DNA of 64,000 bases. It comes from Pseudomonas botevensis (GTDB lineage: Bacteria > Pseudomonadota > Gammaproteobacteria > Pseudomonadales > Pseudomonadaceae). Positions within the stretch are counted from its first letter, which is position 1. Every line of letters begins with the position of its first letter. The translations under genes were made by a program, and so were the position numbers. The DNA is taken from assembly GCF_019145475.1 (NCBI RefSeq), contig NZ_JAHTKI010000003.1, forward strand, positions 1-64,000, written 5' to 3'. Shown here one piece after another: positions 51,345 through 61,838 of the stretch. The notes beneath the pieces are model-generated. The model was given only the letters and a program-made list of their open reading frames with translations. It did not search any database and was not told the DNA's origin.

Positions 51345-53909
51345 TCAGTTGAATGTGATCTCGTCGTTCTCCACGACACCCTGAGCAGTCTCGCCCGGCA
51401 GGAAACGCCCCGACAGGATCAACTGCGCCAACGGGTTCTCGATCCAGCGCTGGATCGCCCGTTTCAGCGGCCGTGCGCCATAGACCGGGTCGTAACCGAC
51501 GGCAATCAGCTTGTCCATTGCTTCCGGGCTCAGTTCCAGCTTCAGCTCGCGCTCGGCCAGACGGCTGCGCAGACGGCCCAGCTGGATCTCGGTGATGCCG
51601 GCAATCTGATCCCGCGCCAACGGCTCGAAGATCACCACTTCGTCGACCCGGTTGATGAATTCCGGACGGAAGTGCGTGGAAATCGCATCCATCACCGCCG
51701 CACGTTGCGCCTCACGATCTCCGACCAGCTCCTGGATCTGCATCGAACCCAGGTTGGAGGTCATGACGATCACGGTATTGCGGAAATCCACCGTGCGCCC
51801 GTGGCTGTCGGTCAGGCGGCCATCCTCCAGCACTTGCAGGAGGATGTTGAACACATCCGGGTGAGCCTTCTCGACTTCATCCAGGAGGATCACCGAGTAA
51901 GGCTTGCGCCGTACCGCTTCGGTCAGATAACCGCCCTCTTCATAACCGACGTATCCCGGTGGCGCACCGATCAGCCGCGCCACGGAATGTTTCTCCATGA
52001 ATTCGGACATGTCGATCCGCACCATCGCCTCTTCGGTATCGAAGAGGAACTCGGCCAGCGCCTTGCACAACTCGGTTTTACCGACACCGGTCGGGCCGAG
52101 GAACATGAACGAGCCGCTCGGACGATTCGGGTCCGACAACCCCGCGCGCGAGCGCCGTACTGCGTTGGCCACCGCCACCACCGCTTCGTCCTGCCCGATC
52201 ACGCGCTGATGCAACAGGCTTTCCATCTTCATCAGTTTGTCGCGCTCGCCTTCGAGCATTTTCGATACGGGGATGCCGGTCCACTTCGACACGACCTCGG
52301 CAATTTCCTCTTCGGTCACCTTGCTGCGCAGCAACTGGTTCTCGCTCTTGCCGTGCTGGTCGACCATTTGCAGGCTGCGCTCCAGATCCGGGATCACCCC
52401 GTACTGAAGTTCGGCCATGCGGTTCAGGTCGCCCTTGCGGCGGGCGGCTTCCAGTTCCTGGCGGGACTGTTCGATCTTCTGTTGAATCTGCGCAGAACCC
52501 TGCACCTCGGCTTTCTCCGAGTTCCAGACTTCTTCCAGATCCGAATACTCACGCTCGTGGCGGTCGATTTCCTCCTGGAGTTTTTCCAGGCGTTTCTTCG
52601 CCGCGTCGTCGCTTTCTTTCTTCAGCGCCTGGGACTCCACCTTCAACTGAATCAGGCGACGCTCCAGACGATCCAGCACTTCCGGCTTGGAGTCGATTTC
52701 CATACGGATGCGGCTGGCCGCTTCGTCGATCAGGTCGATGGCCTTGTCCGGCAACTGCCGGTCAGTGATATAGCGATGGCTAAGCTTCGCCGCCGCGATG
52801 ATCGCGCCGTCGGTGATCGCCACTTTATGGTGAACCTCGTAGCGCTCCTTGAGGCCACGCAGGATCGCAATGGTGTCTTCCTCGCTCGGCTCGTCCACCA
52901 GCACTTTCTGGAAGCGCCGCTCGAGAGCCGCGTCCTTCTCTATATATTGGCGGTACTCGTTGAGCGTGGTCGCACCGACGCAATGCAACTCGCCACGGGC
53001 CAGGGCCGGTTTGAGCATGTTGCCCGCATCCATCGAGCCTTCGCCCTTGCCGGCGCCGACCATGGTGTGCAGTTCGTCGATGAACAGAATGATCTGCCCT
53101 TCCTGCTTCGACAGTTCGTTGAGCAGCGCTTTCAGGCGCTCTTCGAACTCGCCGCGATACTTGGCGCCGGCAATCAGTGCCCCCATATCGAGGGACAACA
53201 GACGTTTGCCGCGCAGGCCATCCGGCACTTCGCCATTGATGATCCGCTGCGCCAGACCTTCGGCGATCGCGGTCTTGCCCACACCCGGTTCACCGATCAG
53301 CACCGGATTGTTCTTGGTACGGCGCTGCAGAACCTGAATGGTGCGGCGGATTTCGTCGTCACGGCCGATCACCGGATCGAGCTTGCCGTCTTCGGCGCGC
53401 TTGGTCAGGTCGACAGTGCATTTATCCAGGGCCTGACGCGACTCTTCGTGGTTGGCGTCATTGACCGCCTCGCCGCCGCGCAGGTTGTTGATCGCGTTCT
53501 CCAGCGCCTTCTTGCTCACACCCTGGCCGAGCAGCAACTTGCCGAGCTTGCTGTTCTCGTCCATGGCGGCGAGCAATACCAGCTCGCTGGAAATGAACTG
53601 GTCGCCCTTCTGCTGGGCCAGGCGATCGGCCTGATTGAGCAGGCGCGCCAGATCCTGCGACATGTTGACGTCGCCGGTCGGGTTCTGGATTTTCGGTAAT
53701 TGATCGAGCTCTTTGGTCAGCTCTTTGCGCAGGCTGTTGACGTCAAAGCCGACCTGCATCAGCAGGGGCTTGATCGAACCACCCTGCTGCTCAAGCATGG
53801 CCTGCATCAAGTGCGCCGGCTCGATGGCCGGATGATCGTGGCCGACGGCCAGGGATTGGGCGTCGGACAAGGCTAACTGTAATTTGCTGGTTAAACGGTC
53901 TATACGCAT
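51345..53909 (-). CDS. clpB: ClpB, ATP-dependent disaggregase
   Basis: An 854-aa AAA+ chaperone that, with DnaK, pulls proteins out of aggregates. The N-domain (1-150) is followed by NBD1 with Walker A GEPGVGKT (about 206-213). The coiled-coil M-domain, with many Glu/Lys/Arg heptads, runs about 405-525. NBD2 has Walker A GPTGVGKT (about 608-615) and ends in the arginine-finger region. It lacks a ClpP-binding loop, as expected for ClpB. A sigma-32 promoter lies upstream. Confidence 0.98.
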   Translation of the reverse strand: MRIDRLTSKLQLALSDAQSLAVGHDHPAIEPAHLMQAMLEQQGGSIKPLLMQVGFDVNSLRKELTKELDQLPKIQNPTGDVNMSQDLARLLNQADRLAQQKGDQFISSELVLLAAMDENSKLGKLLLGQGVSKKALENAINNLRGGEAVNDANHEESRQALDKCTVDLTKRAEDGKLDPVIGRDDEIRRTIQVLQRRTKNNPVLIGEPGVGKTAIAEGLAQRIINGEVPDGLRGKRLLSLDMGALIAGAKYRGEFEERLKALLNELSKQEGQIILFIDELHTMVGAGKGEGSMDAGNMLKPALARGELHCVGATTLNEYRQYIEKDAALERRFQKVLVDEPSEEDTIAILRGLKERYEVHHKVAITDGAIIAAAKLSHRYITDRQLPDKAIDLIDEAASRIRMEIDSKPEVLDRLERRLIQLKVESQALKKESDDAAKKRLEKLQEEIDRHEREYSDLEEVWNSEKAEVQGSAQIQQKIEQSRQELEAARRKGDLNRMAELQYGVIPDLERSLQMVDQHGKSENQLLRSKVTEEEIAEVVSKWTGIPVSKMLEGERDKLMKMESLLHQRVIGQDEAVVAVANAVRRSRAGLSDPNRPSGSFMFLGPTGVGKTELCKALAEFLFDTEEAMVRIDMSEFMEKHSVARLIGAPPGYVGYEEGGYLTEAVRRKPYSVILLDEVEKAHPDVFNILLQVLEDGRLTDSHGRTVDFRNTVIVMTSNLGSMQIQELVGDREAQRAAVMDAISTHFRPEFINRVDEVVIFEPLARDQIAGITEIQLGRLRSRLAERELKLELSPEAMDKLIAVGYDPVYGARPLKRAIQRWIENPLAQLILSGRFLPGETAQGVVENDEITFN

Positions 53910-53981
53910 GGGTCACCTTCCTTTTGAGCAGGCCGGACCTGAGAACCATCCTGAATGAAGAAACCTGCCAGATACCGCTAT

Positions 53982-54009
53982 AGATGCGGTCGATTCTGGA
54001 AGATTCAAG
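53982..54009 (-). promoter_or_regulatory. Heat-shock (sigma-32) promoter of clpB
   Basis: On the minus strand CTTGAA (54004-54009), a 14-nt spacer, then CCGCATCT (53982-53989) fits the RpoH pattern CTTGAAA-N13/14-CCCCATNT with one change. It lies 72 bp before the clpB start and within the end of the pgeF transcript. Confidence 0.85.
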
Positions 54010-54034
54010 CGGCAGACGTTTGATGCAGATCAGT

Positions 54035-54757
54035 CTAGCGGGTGAGCCAGACCAGGGAGGCGAACCGACCGGTGCGTGAGGCACGGCGGTAAGAGAAGAA
54101 GCGCGGATCGCTGACGGTGCAGAAACCGCCACCATACACTGCCGTGACACCGCGAACCGCCAGACGCAGGCGCGCCAGCGTATAGATGTCGGCCATGAAC
54201 TTGCCGGGGTTTTGGCTCGGGACGAAAGCCGTCGCCGCTTCCGGCAATTGGTCGACGAAGACTTCCCGCACTTCCGGGCCGACCTCGAAGGCTTGTGGAC
54301 CGATGGCCGGGCCGAGCCAGACCAGCACCTCTTCGCCCGGCACCTGCAGGCTGTCGAGGGTAGCCTCCAGCACGCCGGCCGCCAGACCACGCCACCCGGC
54401 ATGGGCGGCGGCAACGCGAGTACCGGCGCGGTCGCAGAACAATGCCGGCAGGCAGTCCGCCGTCATCGCCGCACAGGCAATGCCCGGCGTGGCGGTCCAG
54501 CTGGCGTCGGCGGTCGCGACCACGCCCGGGTCGGCATGAGCCACGGTGATGCCGTGGACCTGCTGCAACCAGGCAGGCTTGATTGAAAAATGATCAGTGA
54601 GCCGCCGACGGTTTTCGGCAACCGCCTGCGGCAGATCATCGACATGATCGCCGAGATTGAGGCTGTCGAACGGCGCTTCGCTGACGCCGCCCTCGCGGGT
54701 GGTGACACAGGCCTTGACGCTGGCCGGCGCGGGCCAGTCCGGCGTCAGCCAGTTCAT
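54035..54757 (-). CDS. pgeF: PgeF (YfiH) peptidoglycan-editing factor / multicopper-type purine nucleosidase family
   Basis: A 240-aa DUF152 protein. E. coli YfiH helps keep peptidoglycan precursors free of L-Ser, and mammalian relatives act on purine nucleosides. Zinc/copper-type residues are visible: His in QQVHGITVAHAD (about 59-70), Cys in ADCLPALFCDR (about 99-109), and AAHAGWRGLAAGVLEAT (about 116-132) containing the conserved His. It overlaps the rluD stop by 4 nt. Confidence 0.92.
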   Translation of the reverse strand: MNWLTPDWPAPASVKACVTTREGGVSEAPFDSLNLGDHVDDLPQAVAENRRRLTDHFSIKPAWLQQVHGITVAHADPGVVATADASWTATPGIACAAMTADCLPALFCDRAGTRVAAAHAGWRGLAAGVLEATLDSLQVPGEEVLVWLGPAIGPQAFEVGPEVREVFVDQLPEAATAFVPSQNPGKFMADIYTLARLRLAVRGVTAVYGGGFCTVSDPRFFSYRRASRTGRFASLVWLTR

Positions 54758-55716
54758 CCGACGAATGCCTCGCGATCCTGCTTGAGCAGGGTCAGCAGCC
54801 AGACCAGATCTTCCGGCAGCGGCGATTCCCAGCTCATGCGCTCACCGGTGGTCGGATGATCCAGCTCGAGGAATCGCGCGTGCAGGGCCTGACGCGGGAA
54901 GTGCTTGAGGGATTCGACCATGGTCTGGCTCGCGGCCGGCGGAATGCGGAAACGACCGCCGTACGCCGGATCGCCGACCAACGGGAAGTTGATGTGGGCC
55001 ATGTGTACGCGGATCTGGTGGGTCCGGCCGGTTTCCAGCTTCACGCGAACGTGGGTGTGGGAACGGAAGCGCTCCAGCACGCGATAGTGGCTGACGGCAG
55101 GCTTGCCACCTTCCATCACCGCCATGCGCTGGCGCTGCTGGCCGTGACGACCGATCGGGGCATTGATCTTGCCCCCGGCGGTGACCACGCCGATCACGAT
55201 GCACTCGTAGATCCGGCTGACGCTGCGGCTCTGCAATTGTGCAACCAGTTTTGTCTGCGCCTGAATGGTCTTGGCCACCACCATCAGACCGGTGGTGTCC
55301 TTGTCCAGACGATGGACGATACCGGCGCGCGGGACATTGATGATGTCCGGCACGTGATGCAACAGGGCGTTGAGCAGCGTGCCATCGGCGTGGCCGGCGG
55401 CCGGATGCACCACCAGGCCCGCAGGCTTGTTGATCACCAGGATGTCGTCGTCTTCATAGACGATGTCGAGCTCGATGTCCTGGGCGATCCACTCGCCCTG
55501 GGCTTCCTGCTCGGCGGTCAGTTCAAGGACGGCACCGCCATGCACGATGTCGCGCGGGCGGATGACCGCGCCGTCCACAGTCAGGCGACCTTCTTTGATC
55601 CAGGCGGAAAGGCGCGAGCGTGAGTGCTCTGCGAAGAGTTGGGCGGCGACTTGATCGAGGCGTTGGCCGCCCAAATCGGACGGCACCTCTGCGCGAAGTT
55701 CAATTTTATCGGACAT
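54754..55716 (-). CDS. rluD: RluD, 23S rRNA pseudouridine(1911/1915/1917) synthase
   Basis: A 320-aa RluA-family synthase that modifies helix 69 of 23S rRNA, important for ribosome assembly. An S4 RNA-binding domain (about 18-75) precedes the catalytic core with Asp138 in [13 protein letters not shown] start at the ATG at 55716, since seven upstream codons in the longer frame (MPTPSPS) have no family match. It is divergent from bamD, with 151 bp between starts, and followed by pgeF. Confidence 0.95.
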   Translation of the reverse strand: MSDKIELRAEVPSDLGGQRLDQVAAQLFAEHSRSRLSAWIKEGRLTVDGAVIRPRDIVHGGAVLELTAEQEAQGEWIAQDIELDIVYEDDDILVINKPAGLVVHPAAGHADGTLLNALLHHVPDIINVPRAGIVHRLDKDTTGLMVVAKTIQAQTKLVAQLQSRSVSRIYECIVIGVVTAGGKINAPIGRHGQQRQRMAVMEGGKPAVSHYRVLERFRSHTHVRVKLETGRTHQIRVHMAHINFPLVGDPAYGGRFRIPPAASQTMVESLKHFPRQALHARFLELDHPTTGERMSWESPLPEDLVWLLTLLKQDREAFVG

Positions 55717-55867
55717 GCTCGGACTGGGCGTCGGCACAGCCTTTGGTTTCGGCTGCGCGCTTGTGGTTAAATACGGCGTCTTTTGCCCCGAGGCTTTTCA
55801 ACGGGGCGCTCATCATAACAGGACGGCCCCGCCCAAGACAGCGGCCGTCATAGGGACGCAAGCCGCC

Positions 55868-56884
55868 ATGCAAGTGAAACACCTGCTGCTGATCGCCATC
55901 CTCGCATTGACCGCTGCTTGCTCATCGAAGGAAGTCGTAGACGAAAACCTGAGCGAAGCCGAGCTGTACCAGCAGGCTCAGAACGACCTGGATAACAGCA
56001 GCTATACCAGCGCCACCGCCAAGCTGAAGGCTCTGGAATCGCGTTATCCGTTCGGTCGCTACGCCGATCAGGCACAGCTGGAACTCATCTACGCCAACTA
56101 CAAGAACGCCGAGCCCGAGGCTGCAAAGTCCGCCGCCGAGCGTTTCATTCGTTTGCATCCGCAGCATCCGAACGTGGATTACGCGTACTACCTCAAGGGT
56201 CTGACCTCTTTCGACCAGGACGTCGGCCTGCTGGCGCGCTTCCTGCCGCTGGACATGACCAAGCGTGACCCGGGTGCCGCCCGCGACTCCTACAACGAGT
56301 TCGCCCAGCTGACCAGCCGCTACCCGAACAGCCGCTACTCGCCGGACGCCAAGCAGCGCATGATCTACCTGCGCAACCTGCTGGCAGCCTACGAAATCCA
56401 CGTGGCCGACTACTACCTGACCCGTCAGGCCTACGTCGCCGCCGCCAACCGTGGCCGCTATGTAGTGGAAAACTTCCAGGAAACCCCTTCGGTCGGCGAC
56501 GGCCTGGCGGTGATGACCGAAGCCTACCAGCGTCTGCATCTGGACGAACTGGCGGCCACCAGTCTGGAAACCCTGAAGCTCAACTACCCGAATCATCCGA
56601 GCCTGCAGGATGGCCAGTTCGTGCCGTCGGTGGCCGAGGCCGACAACCGTTCGTGGCTGAGCAAGGCCACCCTGGGCCTGATCGAATCCCGTCCGCCGCT
56701 GCCGCCGGGAGAAACCCGCGCCAACCAGGACGTACAGAAGCAGTTCCAGGACGCGAAAGACGCAATCCCGAGCGAGCTCAAGCCGAAAGACGAAAACGGC
56801 GACGTGATCCCGGAGCCTGAGGCGGAATCCAGCAACAACGACCGCTCGTTCTTCAGCTACATGACCTTCGGTCTGTTCGACTGA
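55868..56884 (+). CDS. bamD: BamD, outer-membrane assembly lipoprotein
   Basis: Essential TPR lipoprotein of the BAM complex that inserts outer-membrane beta-barrels. It is 338 aa with signal and acylated Cys18 (lipobox LTAAC). Five TPRs (about 25-240) include [30 protein letters not shown]. It is longer than E. coli BamD (245 aa) because of a C-terminal extension (about 250-338), rich in Pro, Asp and Glu, which is typical of Pseudomonas. The start at 55868 is the one that gives the signal peptide. Confidence 0.97.
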   Translation: MQVKHLLLIAILALTAACSSKEVVDENLSEAELYQQAQNDLDNSSYTSATAKLKALESRYPFGRYADQAQLELIYANYKNAEPEAAKSAAERFIRLHPQHPNVDYAYYLKGLTSFDQDVGLLARFLPLDMTKRDPGAARDSYNEFAQLTSRYPNSRYSPDAKQRMIYLRNLLAAYEIHVADYYLTRQAYVAAANRGRYVVENFQETPSVGDGLAVMTEAYQRLHLDELAATSLETLKLNYPNHPSLQDGQFVPSVAEADNRSWLSKATLGLIESRPPLPPGETRANQDVQKQFQDAKDAIPSELKPKDENGDVIPEPEAESSNNDRSFFSYMTFGLFD

Positions 56885-56903
56885 TAACGCCAGCGACATG
56901 AAC

Positions 56904-56932
56904 AGGGAGATCTTCGGATCTCCCTTTTTATT
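56904..56932 (+). terminator. Rho-independent terminator of bamD
   Basis: AGGGAGATC TTCG GATCTCCCT followed by TTTTATT, 20 bp after the stop. Confidence 0.88.
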
Positions 56933-57008
56933 GCCGCATCTTATTGGGCTGTGCGCTTGTCCGGACCTTGGCTAAACTGCCGGATCATTAGCCAAAAAGC
57001 CGCCCATC

Positions 57009-57242
57009 ATGCTTCGTTTACTGTTCTGGATTGCCCTGATTGCCGCCGCGCTGTGGCTGTGGCGCAAATTCAAGGCGCCCGCCTCGTCCGCCCAACCGCC
57101 GCGCGAGCAAGACGCCGCCCCCATGGTGCGCTGCGCCCACTGCGGCGTACATCTGCCCCGCGACCGCGCGCTGAACCTTCAACAACAGTGGTATTGCAGC
57201 CAGGCTCACCTTGAGCAAGGCCCCGGTTCCAGTGATCGCTGA
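57009..57242 (+). CDS. PP0621-family small membrane zinc-ribbon protein
   Basis: A 77-aa protein. One N-terminal membrane helix (LRLLFWIALIAAALWLWRKF, 2-21) and a Pro/Ala linker precede a zinc-ribbon-like segment with Cys42-x2-Cys45 (RCAHCGVHLPRDRAL) and a later WYCSQAHLE. The second half-site is therefore Cys plus His. It is conserved upstream of pilS in pseudomonads. Its coding sequence overlaps the proposed pilS start by 32 nt, which suggests coupled translation. Function unknown. Confidence 0.82.
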   Translation: MLRLLFWIALIAAALWLWRKFKAPASSAQPPREQDAAPMVRCAHCGVHLPRDRALNLQQQWYCSQAHLEQGPGSSDR

Positions 57243-58821
57243 GGCCACCGACGCCAACAGCAAACAGGCTCAGCGTCTGCTGCGCCTCTATCACCTCTAC
57301 CGCCTGAGCGTCGGCATCACCCTGGTGTTGCTGATTTCCAGCAACATGGACAACCGCCTGCTGACCTCGGCCGACGACGACCTGCTGCGCAATGGCAGTT
57401 GGCTGTATCTGGTGCTGAACATTCTGCTGGTGGTGTTCCTCGAAAACATCCGCCGCCCGACGCAGTTATTCGGCCTGGCGCTGATCGACATCCTGCTGCT
57501 GTCCGGCCTGTTCTACGCAGCCGGGGGTGTCGCCAGTGCCATCGGCAACTTGCTGATTGCCTCGGTCGCCATCAGCAATACCCTGCTGCGTCGGCGCATC
57601 GGCCTGTTGATCGCGGCGATTGGCGCCCTGGGCATTGTCGGGCTGAGTTTCCTGCTCGGTTTCAGCCACCCCCTGAGCGCCAACGATTACCTGCAGGCCG
57701 GCACCCTCGGCGCCTTGTGTTTCGCTGCTTCCCTGCTGGTGCAAGGGTTGATCCGCCGCGTGGAAGTCAGTGAAACCCTGGCCGAGCAGCGCGCCAGCGA
57801 AGTGGTCGGCCTCGAAGCGCTCAACGCACTGATTTTGCAACGCATGCGCACCGGAATTCTGGTGCTCGACGAGCAACGCCGGGTGCAACTGGCCAACCAC
57901 AGCGCCAAGGCCCTGCTTGGGCGATCACACCTTGAAGGCCGATTGATCGACGATTACTCCACGGCGCTGGTCGAACGCCTGCAACTGTGGCTGAACAACC
58001 CCAGCCTGCGCCCTCAGAGCCTGAAAATCGCTGGCACCGGCCTTGAGCTGCAACCCAGCTTTATCGCTCTGGAGCAAAGTCCCAACCGGCAGACCCTGGT
58101 ATTTCTCGAAGACCTCGCGCAAATCGCCCAGCAGGCCCAGCAACTGAAACTCGCCGCGCTCGGGCGCCTGACCGCCGGCATTGCCCATGAGATCCGCAAC
58201 CCGCTGGGTGCCATCAGTCATGCCGCCCAGCTATTGCAGGAATCGGAGGAACTCGACGGCGCGGATCGGCGTCTGACGCAGATCATCCAAGACCATTCCC
58301 AGCGCATGAACCGAGTGATCGAAAACGTCCTGCAACTGTCCCGCCGTCAGCAGAGTGCGCCGCAACGGCTGGATCTCAAGCCATGGCTGGGGGATTTCGT
58401 CGCCGACAGCCGCGAACAGGCCAGCGAGCACCAGCAGATCCACCTGCGGATCGAACCGGGTGATTTCCGCACCCTGATGGATCCCAACCAACTGACGCAG
58501 ATTCTCGACAATCTGTTACGCAACGGCTGGCGCCACAGCGCCCTGCTGCATGACCGGGCCGAGGTCTGGCTGGCGCTGTTCATCGACCCCGCGAGCCAGC
58601 TGGCGGTGCTCGAAGTGCAGGACAACGGCCCCGGTGTGCCGCTGGATCAGCAGACGCATCTGTTCGAACCGTTCTTCACCACCAGCAGCCAGGGCACCGG
58701 CCTTGGGCTTTATCTGTCCCGTGAGCTGTGCGAAAGCAACCAGGCGCGCCTAGACTTCAAACCACGCCAAGGCGGCGGCTGCTTTCGCATCACCTTTGCT
58801 CACGGACGGAAACAAAGTTGA
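57211..58821 (+). CDS. pilS: PilS, sensor histidine kinase of the type IV pilus system
   Basis: A 536-aa membrane kinase that controls pilA through PilR. Six hydrophobic segments (about 30-180) precede a PAS-like region and the kinase core: phosphoacceptor His326 in GIAHEIRNPLG, N-box LLRNGWRHS, and G-boxes DNGPGVP and GTGLGLYL. The start is ambiguous: TTG at 57211 (32-nt overlap with the zinc-ribbon gene) or GTG at 57232. No ATG occurs before the first helix. pilR follows with a 4-nt TTGA overlap. Confidence 0.95.
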   Translation: MSKAPVPVIAEATDANSKQAQRLLRLYHLYRLSVGITLVLLISSNMDNRLLTSADDDLLRNGSWLYLVLNILLVVFLENIRRPTQLFGLALIDILLLSGLFYAAGGVASAIGNLLIASVAISNTLLRRRIGLLIAAIGALGIVGLSFLLGFSHPLSANDYLQAGTLGALCFAASLLVQGLIRRVEVSETLAEQRASEVVGLEALNALILQRMRTGILVLDEQRRVQLANHSAKALLGRSHLEGRLIDDYSTALVERLQLWLNNPSLRPQSLKIAGTGLELQPSFIALEQSPNRQTLVFLEDLAQIAQQAQQLKLAALGRLTAGIAHEIRNPLGAISHAAQLLQESEELDGADRRLTQIIQDHSQRMNRVIENVLQLSRRQQSAPQRLDLKPWLGDFVADSREQASEHQQIHLRIEPGDFRTLMDPNQLTQILDNLLRNGWRHSALLHDRAEVWLALFIDPASQLAVLEVQDNGPGVPLDQQTHLFEPFFTTSSQGTGLGLYLSRELCESNQARLDFKPRQGGGCFRITFAHGRKQS

Positions 58822-60164
58822 ACACGAGCCCACGGCAAAAAATCCTCATCGTCGACGACGAACCGGACATTCGCGAACTCCTGGAAATCACCCTGGGACG
58901 GATGAAACTCGATACCTTCAGTGCACGCAATCTCGGCGAAGCCCGGGCGCTGCTGCAACGGGAGCGTTTCGACCTGTGCCTGACCGACATGCGCCTGCCC
59001 GACGGAACCGGGCTGGAACTGGTCCAGCACATTCAGCAACGTCACTCACAACTGCCAGTGGCGATGATCACCGCTTACGGCAGTCTCGAAACCGCAATCA
59101 ACGCCCTGAAGGCCGGCGCGTTCGACTTTCTGACCAAACCGGTGGATCTGACGCGCCTGCGTGAACTGGTTGCCAGCGCGCTGCGCATGCCGGCAGCCGG
59201 CGGCGTATGCACCTCGATCGACCGACGGCTGCTCGGCGACTCGCCGCCGATGCGCAACCTGCGCAAACAGATCGACAAACTCGCCCGCAGCCAGGCGCCG
59301 GTGTACATCAGCGGCGAGTCCGGCAGCGGCAAGGAACTGGTGGCGCACCTGATTCATGAGCAGGGTCCTCGCGCCAGCCAGCCGTTTGTCCCGGTCAACT
59401 GCGGCGCAATCCCCTCGGAACTGATGGAAAGTGAGTTCTTCGGTCATCGCAAAGGCAGCTTCACCGGCGCCGTGGAGGACAAGCCGGGCCTGTTCCAGGC
59501 CGCCCATGGAGGCACGCTGTTCCTCGACGAAGTGGCGGACTTGCCACTGTCGATGCAGGTCAAACTGCTGCGGGCGATCCAGGAAAAAGCCGTGCGCAGT
59601 GTCGGCGGTCAGCAGGAAACCGTGGTCGATGTGCGGGTCCTGTGCGCCACACACAAGGATCTCGAAGCCGAAGTCGCCGCCGAGCGCTTTCGCCAGGACC
59701 TCTATTACCGGCTGAACGTGATTGAACTGCGCGTGCCATCCCTGCGTGAGCGTCGTGACGATATCGAGGCGCTGGCTGGGCACATGCTCAAACGTCTCGC
59801 CGCCAGTACCGGCCAAGCAGTGGCGCGCTTGCATCCGCAAGCGCTCGAAGCCCTCAAGAACTACCGTTTTCCGGGCAACGTGCGGGAATTGGAGAACGTT
59901 CTCGAACGCGCCTACACCCTGTGCGAAAACCGCACGATCGAAGCCGAGGACCTACGCCTGAGTGAAGGTAATTGTGCAGCCGAGGGCGGGATTGCCGATC
60001 TGACGCAGATCGACAACCTGGAGGACTATCTGGAGAACGTCGAGCGCAAACTGATTCTGCAGGCACTGGAAGAAACCCGCTGGAATCGTACGGCAGCGGC
60101 GCAGCGGTTGAGTCTTTCGTTTCGGTCGATGCGCTATCGACTGAAGAAACTGGGGCTGGATTGA
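58818..60164 (+). CDS. pilR: PilR, sigma-54-dependent response regulator of pilA
   Basis: A 448-aa NtrC-family activator. The start is a TTG at 58818 overlapping the pilS stop, behind GGACGGAAA. The receiver has Asp57 and Lys107. The AAA+ domain has Walker A GESGSGKE and the sigma-54 loop as GSFTGA rather than GAFTGA, as in other PilR proteins. The Fis-type HTH is at the C-terminus ([20 protein letters not shown]). Its target promoter at pilA is in this window. Confidence 0.96.
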   Translation: MNTSPRQKILIVDDEPDIRELLEITLGRMKLDTFSARNLGEARALLQRERFDLCLTDMRLPDGTGLELVQHIQQRHSQLPVAMITAYGSLETAINALKAGAFDFLTKPVDLTRLRELVASALRMPAAGGVCTSIDRRLLGDSPPMRNLRKQIDKLARSQAPVYISGESGSGKELVAHLIHEQGPRASQPFVPVNCGAIPSELMESEFFGHRKGSFTGAVEDKPGLFQAAHGGTLFLDEVADLPLSMQVKLLRAIQEKAVRSVGGQQETVVDVRVLCATHKDLEAEVAAERFRQDLYYRLNVIELRVPSLRERRDDIEALAGHMLKRLAASTGQAVARLHPQALEALKNYRFPGNVRELENVLERAYTLCENRTIEAEDLRLSEGNCAAEGGIADLTQIDNLEDYLENVERKLILQALEETRWNRTAAAQRLSLSFRSMRYRLKKLGLD

Positions 60165-60171
60165 AGCCCCC

Positions 60172-60235
60172 TTCGCGGGCAAGGTCGCTCCCCCAGGTTA
60201 AACGTAACGCCTGTGAGAGCGACCTTGCTCGCGAA
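60172..60235. repeat. REP-like inverted repeat after pilR
   Basis: TTCGCGGGCAAGGTCGCTC (60172-60190) and GAGCGACCTTGCTCGCGAA (60217-60235) pair almost perfectly around a 26-nt loop. This is a different REP class from those at 30.1, 32.1 and 48.1 kb. It lies between convergent pilR and thiO and may end both transcripts. Confidence 0.78.
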
Positions 60236-60267
60236 AGCAATCGGCCAATCGCCAGAATACTGGCCGC

Positions 60268-61368
60268 CTAGATCCGCCCGGCCGGCGCATACGGCGCCGG
60301 ATCGATGATCGGCGTCCGGCCCAGCATCACATCGGCGAACAACTGGCACGAGGCTGGCGCCAGCACCAGCCCGTTGCGGTAATGCCCGCAGTTCAACCAC
60401 AGTCCATCTAATCCAGGAACGCGACCGATATAGGGAATCCCCTCGGGCGAACCGGGGCGCAGACCCGCCCAGTGCCCCACCACTTCAGCCTGTGCCAGCG
60501 CCGGCAGCAACTCCACCGCCGAGGCCTTAAGGCTTTCCAGTGCGTTGTCGGTTGGCGTCTTGTCGAAGCCTTCGTGCTCCAGCGTACTGCCAATCAAAAT
60601 GTGCCCGTCACGACGCGGGATCGCATAACGCCCCTTCGCCAGCACCATGCTCGGCAGAAAATCCGCCGCGCATTTGTAGAGAATCATCTGCCCTTTCACC
60701 GGCTCGACCGGCAATGTCAGGCCCAGGGTCTTGAGCAGTTCGCCGCTCCAGGCCCCGGCGGTCAATACCACCTGATCGCCAGTGATCTGGCCCTGAGAGG
60801 TTTCCACGCCGACAACCTGATCGCCGTCACGGACAAATCCGCTGACTTCGCACTGCTCGTGAATCGTCACGTTCGGCAATGCCTGCAAGGCTGCTTTCAG
60901 CGATTTCACCAGACGCGGATTGCGCACGTTGGCCACATCGGCCATGTAGATCGCCCGGGAAAATCCGCCACCGAGCACCGGCACCGCATCATGCGCCGCC
61001 GAGATATCCACAGCCCGCAGCGGACGGTTTTCCCGCTCGGCCCAGGCCAGCGCCTCGGCCTCGTCATCCAGGTCCAGCCAGTACAGGCCGGTGGTATGCA
61101 CTTCAGGATCGACGCCGGTATCGGCAAACAGCCGCTCGCCGAGCTGTGGATAAAAATCCTGCGACCAGTGCGCCAGTGCCGTGACCGCCGGGCTATAGCG
61201 CCACGGGTACAACGGAGAAACAATGCCACCGCCGGCCCAGGACGACTCCTGGCCGACATTCGAACGATCCAGCAGCACCACGCTGCGTACTTCGGAGGCG
61301 AGGTTGTATGCGGTGAGCAGGCCAATCACTCCGCCACCGACGATCACCACTTGCTGTTGCCTGGTCAT
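60268..61368 (-). CDS. thiO: ThiO, glycine oxidase for thiamine thiazole synthesis
   Basis: A 366-aa FAD enzyme of the DAO family that turns glycine into the imine used for the thiazole ring. The dinucleotide motif VVIVGGGVIGLL (Gly11-x-Gly13-x2-Gly16) is at the N-terminus. The conserved arginine and glycine-rich C-terminal HWAGLRPGSPEGIPYIG and NCGHYRNGLVLAP are present. The start at 61368 removes 14 unrelated residues of the longer frame. Its neighbours are pilus genes, as in P. aeruginosa. Confidence 0.94.
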   Translation of the reverse strand: MTRQQQVVIVGGGVIGLLTAYNLASEVRSVVLLDRSNVGQESSWAGGGIVSPLYPWRYSPAVTALAHWSQDFYPQLGERLFADTGVDPEVHTTGLYWLDLDDEAEALAWAERENRPLRAVDISAAHDAVPVLGGGFSRAIYMADVANVRNPRLVKSLKAALQALPNVTIHEQCEVSGFVRDGDQVVGVETSQGQITGDQVVLTAGAWSGELLKTLGLTLPVEPVKGQMILYKCAADFLPSMVLAKGRYAIPRRDGHILIGSTLEHEGFDKTPTDNALESLKASAVELLPALAQAEVVGHWAGLRPGSPEGIPYIGRVPGLDGLWLNCGHYRNGLVLAPASCQLFADVMLGRTPIIDPAPYAPAGRI

Positions 61369-61425
61369 GTTAGATCCAACCGTAAAAAAGACAGTGGGCA
61401 CAAAAGGCACCCGAATAAAAGCGGC

Positions 61426-61824
61426 TCAGCGGCCCCAGCAATCCTTGGTGGTCAGCCCGGTTGTCGCGTTGTTCATGCTTCTGACCCCGGTGTTGGTGAG
61501 GGTGAAATCCCCGCACTTGTCGGTGGCCATCGCGCCAGCCTTGCGGGTCGCGGTCAGCAGGTAAGTCTGGTCAGTGATGGTCGGCGTGATGGTATAGAAG
61601 TCAGTCCCTGTGCTCAGGCCGGTGGCGTTGGTGTAGGTGTTGTTCTTCGTGTAGTAGCGTTCGAGAATCTGCGCCTGCTCCGACAACACCGAAACGACTT
61701 CGGCACGACGCCCCTTCTTCACGTATTCGGTGAGGCTTGGATAGCCGATGGTGATGACGATACCAATGATCGCAATCACGATCATGATTTCGATCAAGGT
61801 GAAACCCCGGTTTGATCTGCGCAT
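61426..61824 (-). CDS. pilE: PilE, minor type IV pilin
   Basis: A 132-aa prepilin. The leader MRRSNRG is cut before Phe8, followed by the Glu+5 helix FTLIEIMIVIAIIGIVITIGYPSL. The C-terminal cysteine pair (KCGDF and KDCWGR) gives the usual disulfide loop. It lies 14 bp after pilY1 and is likely part of the same fimU-pilVWX-Y1-E operon extending beyond the window. Processed by PilD (43.0 kb). Confidence 0.93.
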   Translation of the reverse strand: MRRSNRGFTLIEIMIVIAIIGIVITIGYPSLTEYVKKGRRAEVVSVLSEQAQILERYYTKNNTYTNATGLSTGTDFYTITPTITDQTYLLTATRKAGAMATDKCGDFTLTNTGVRSMNNATTGLTTKDCWGR

Positions 61825-61838
61825 GCCTCAACTCTCAC

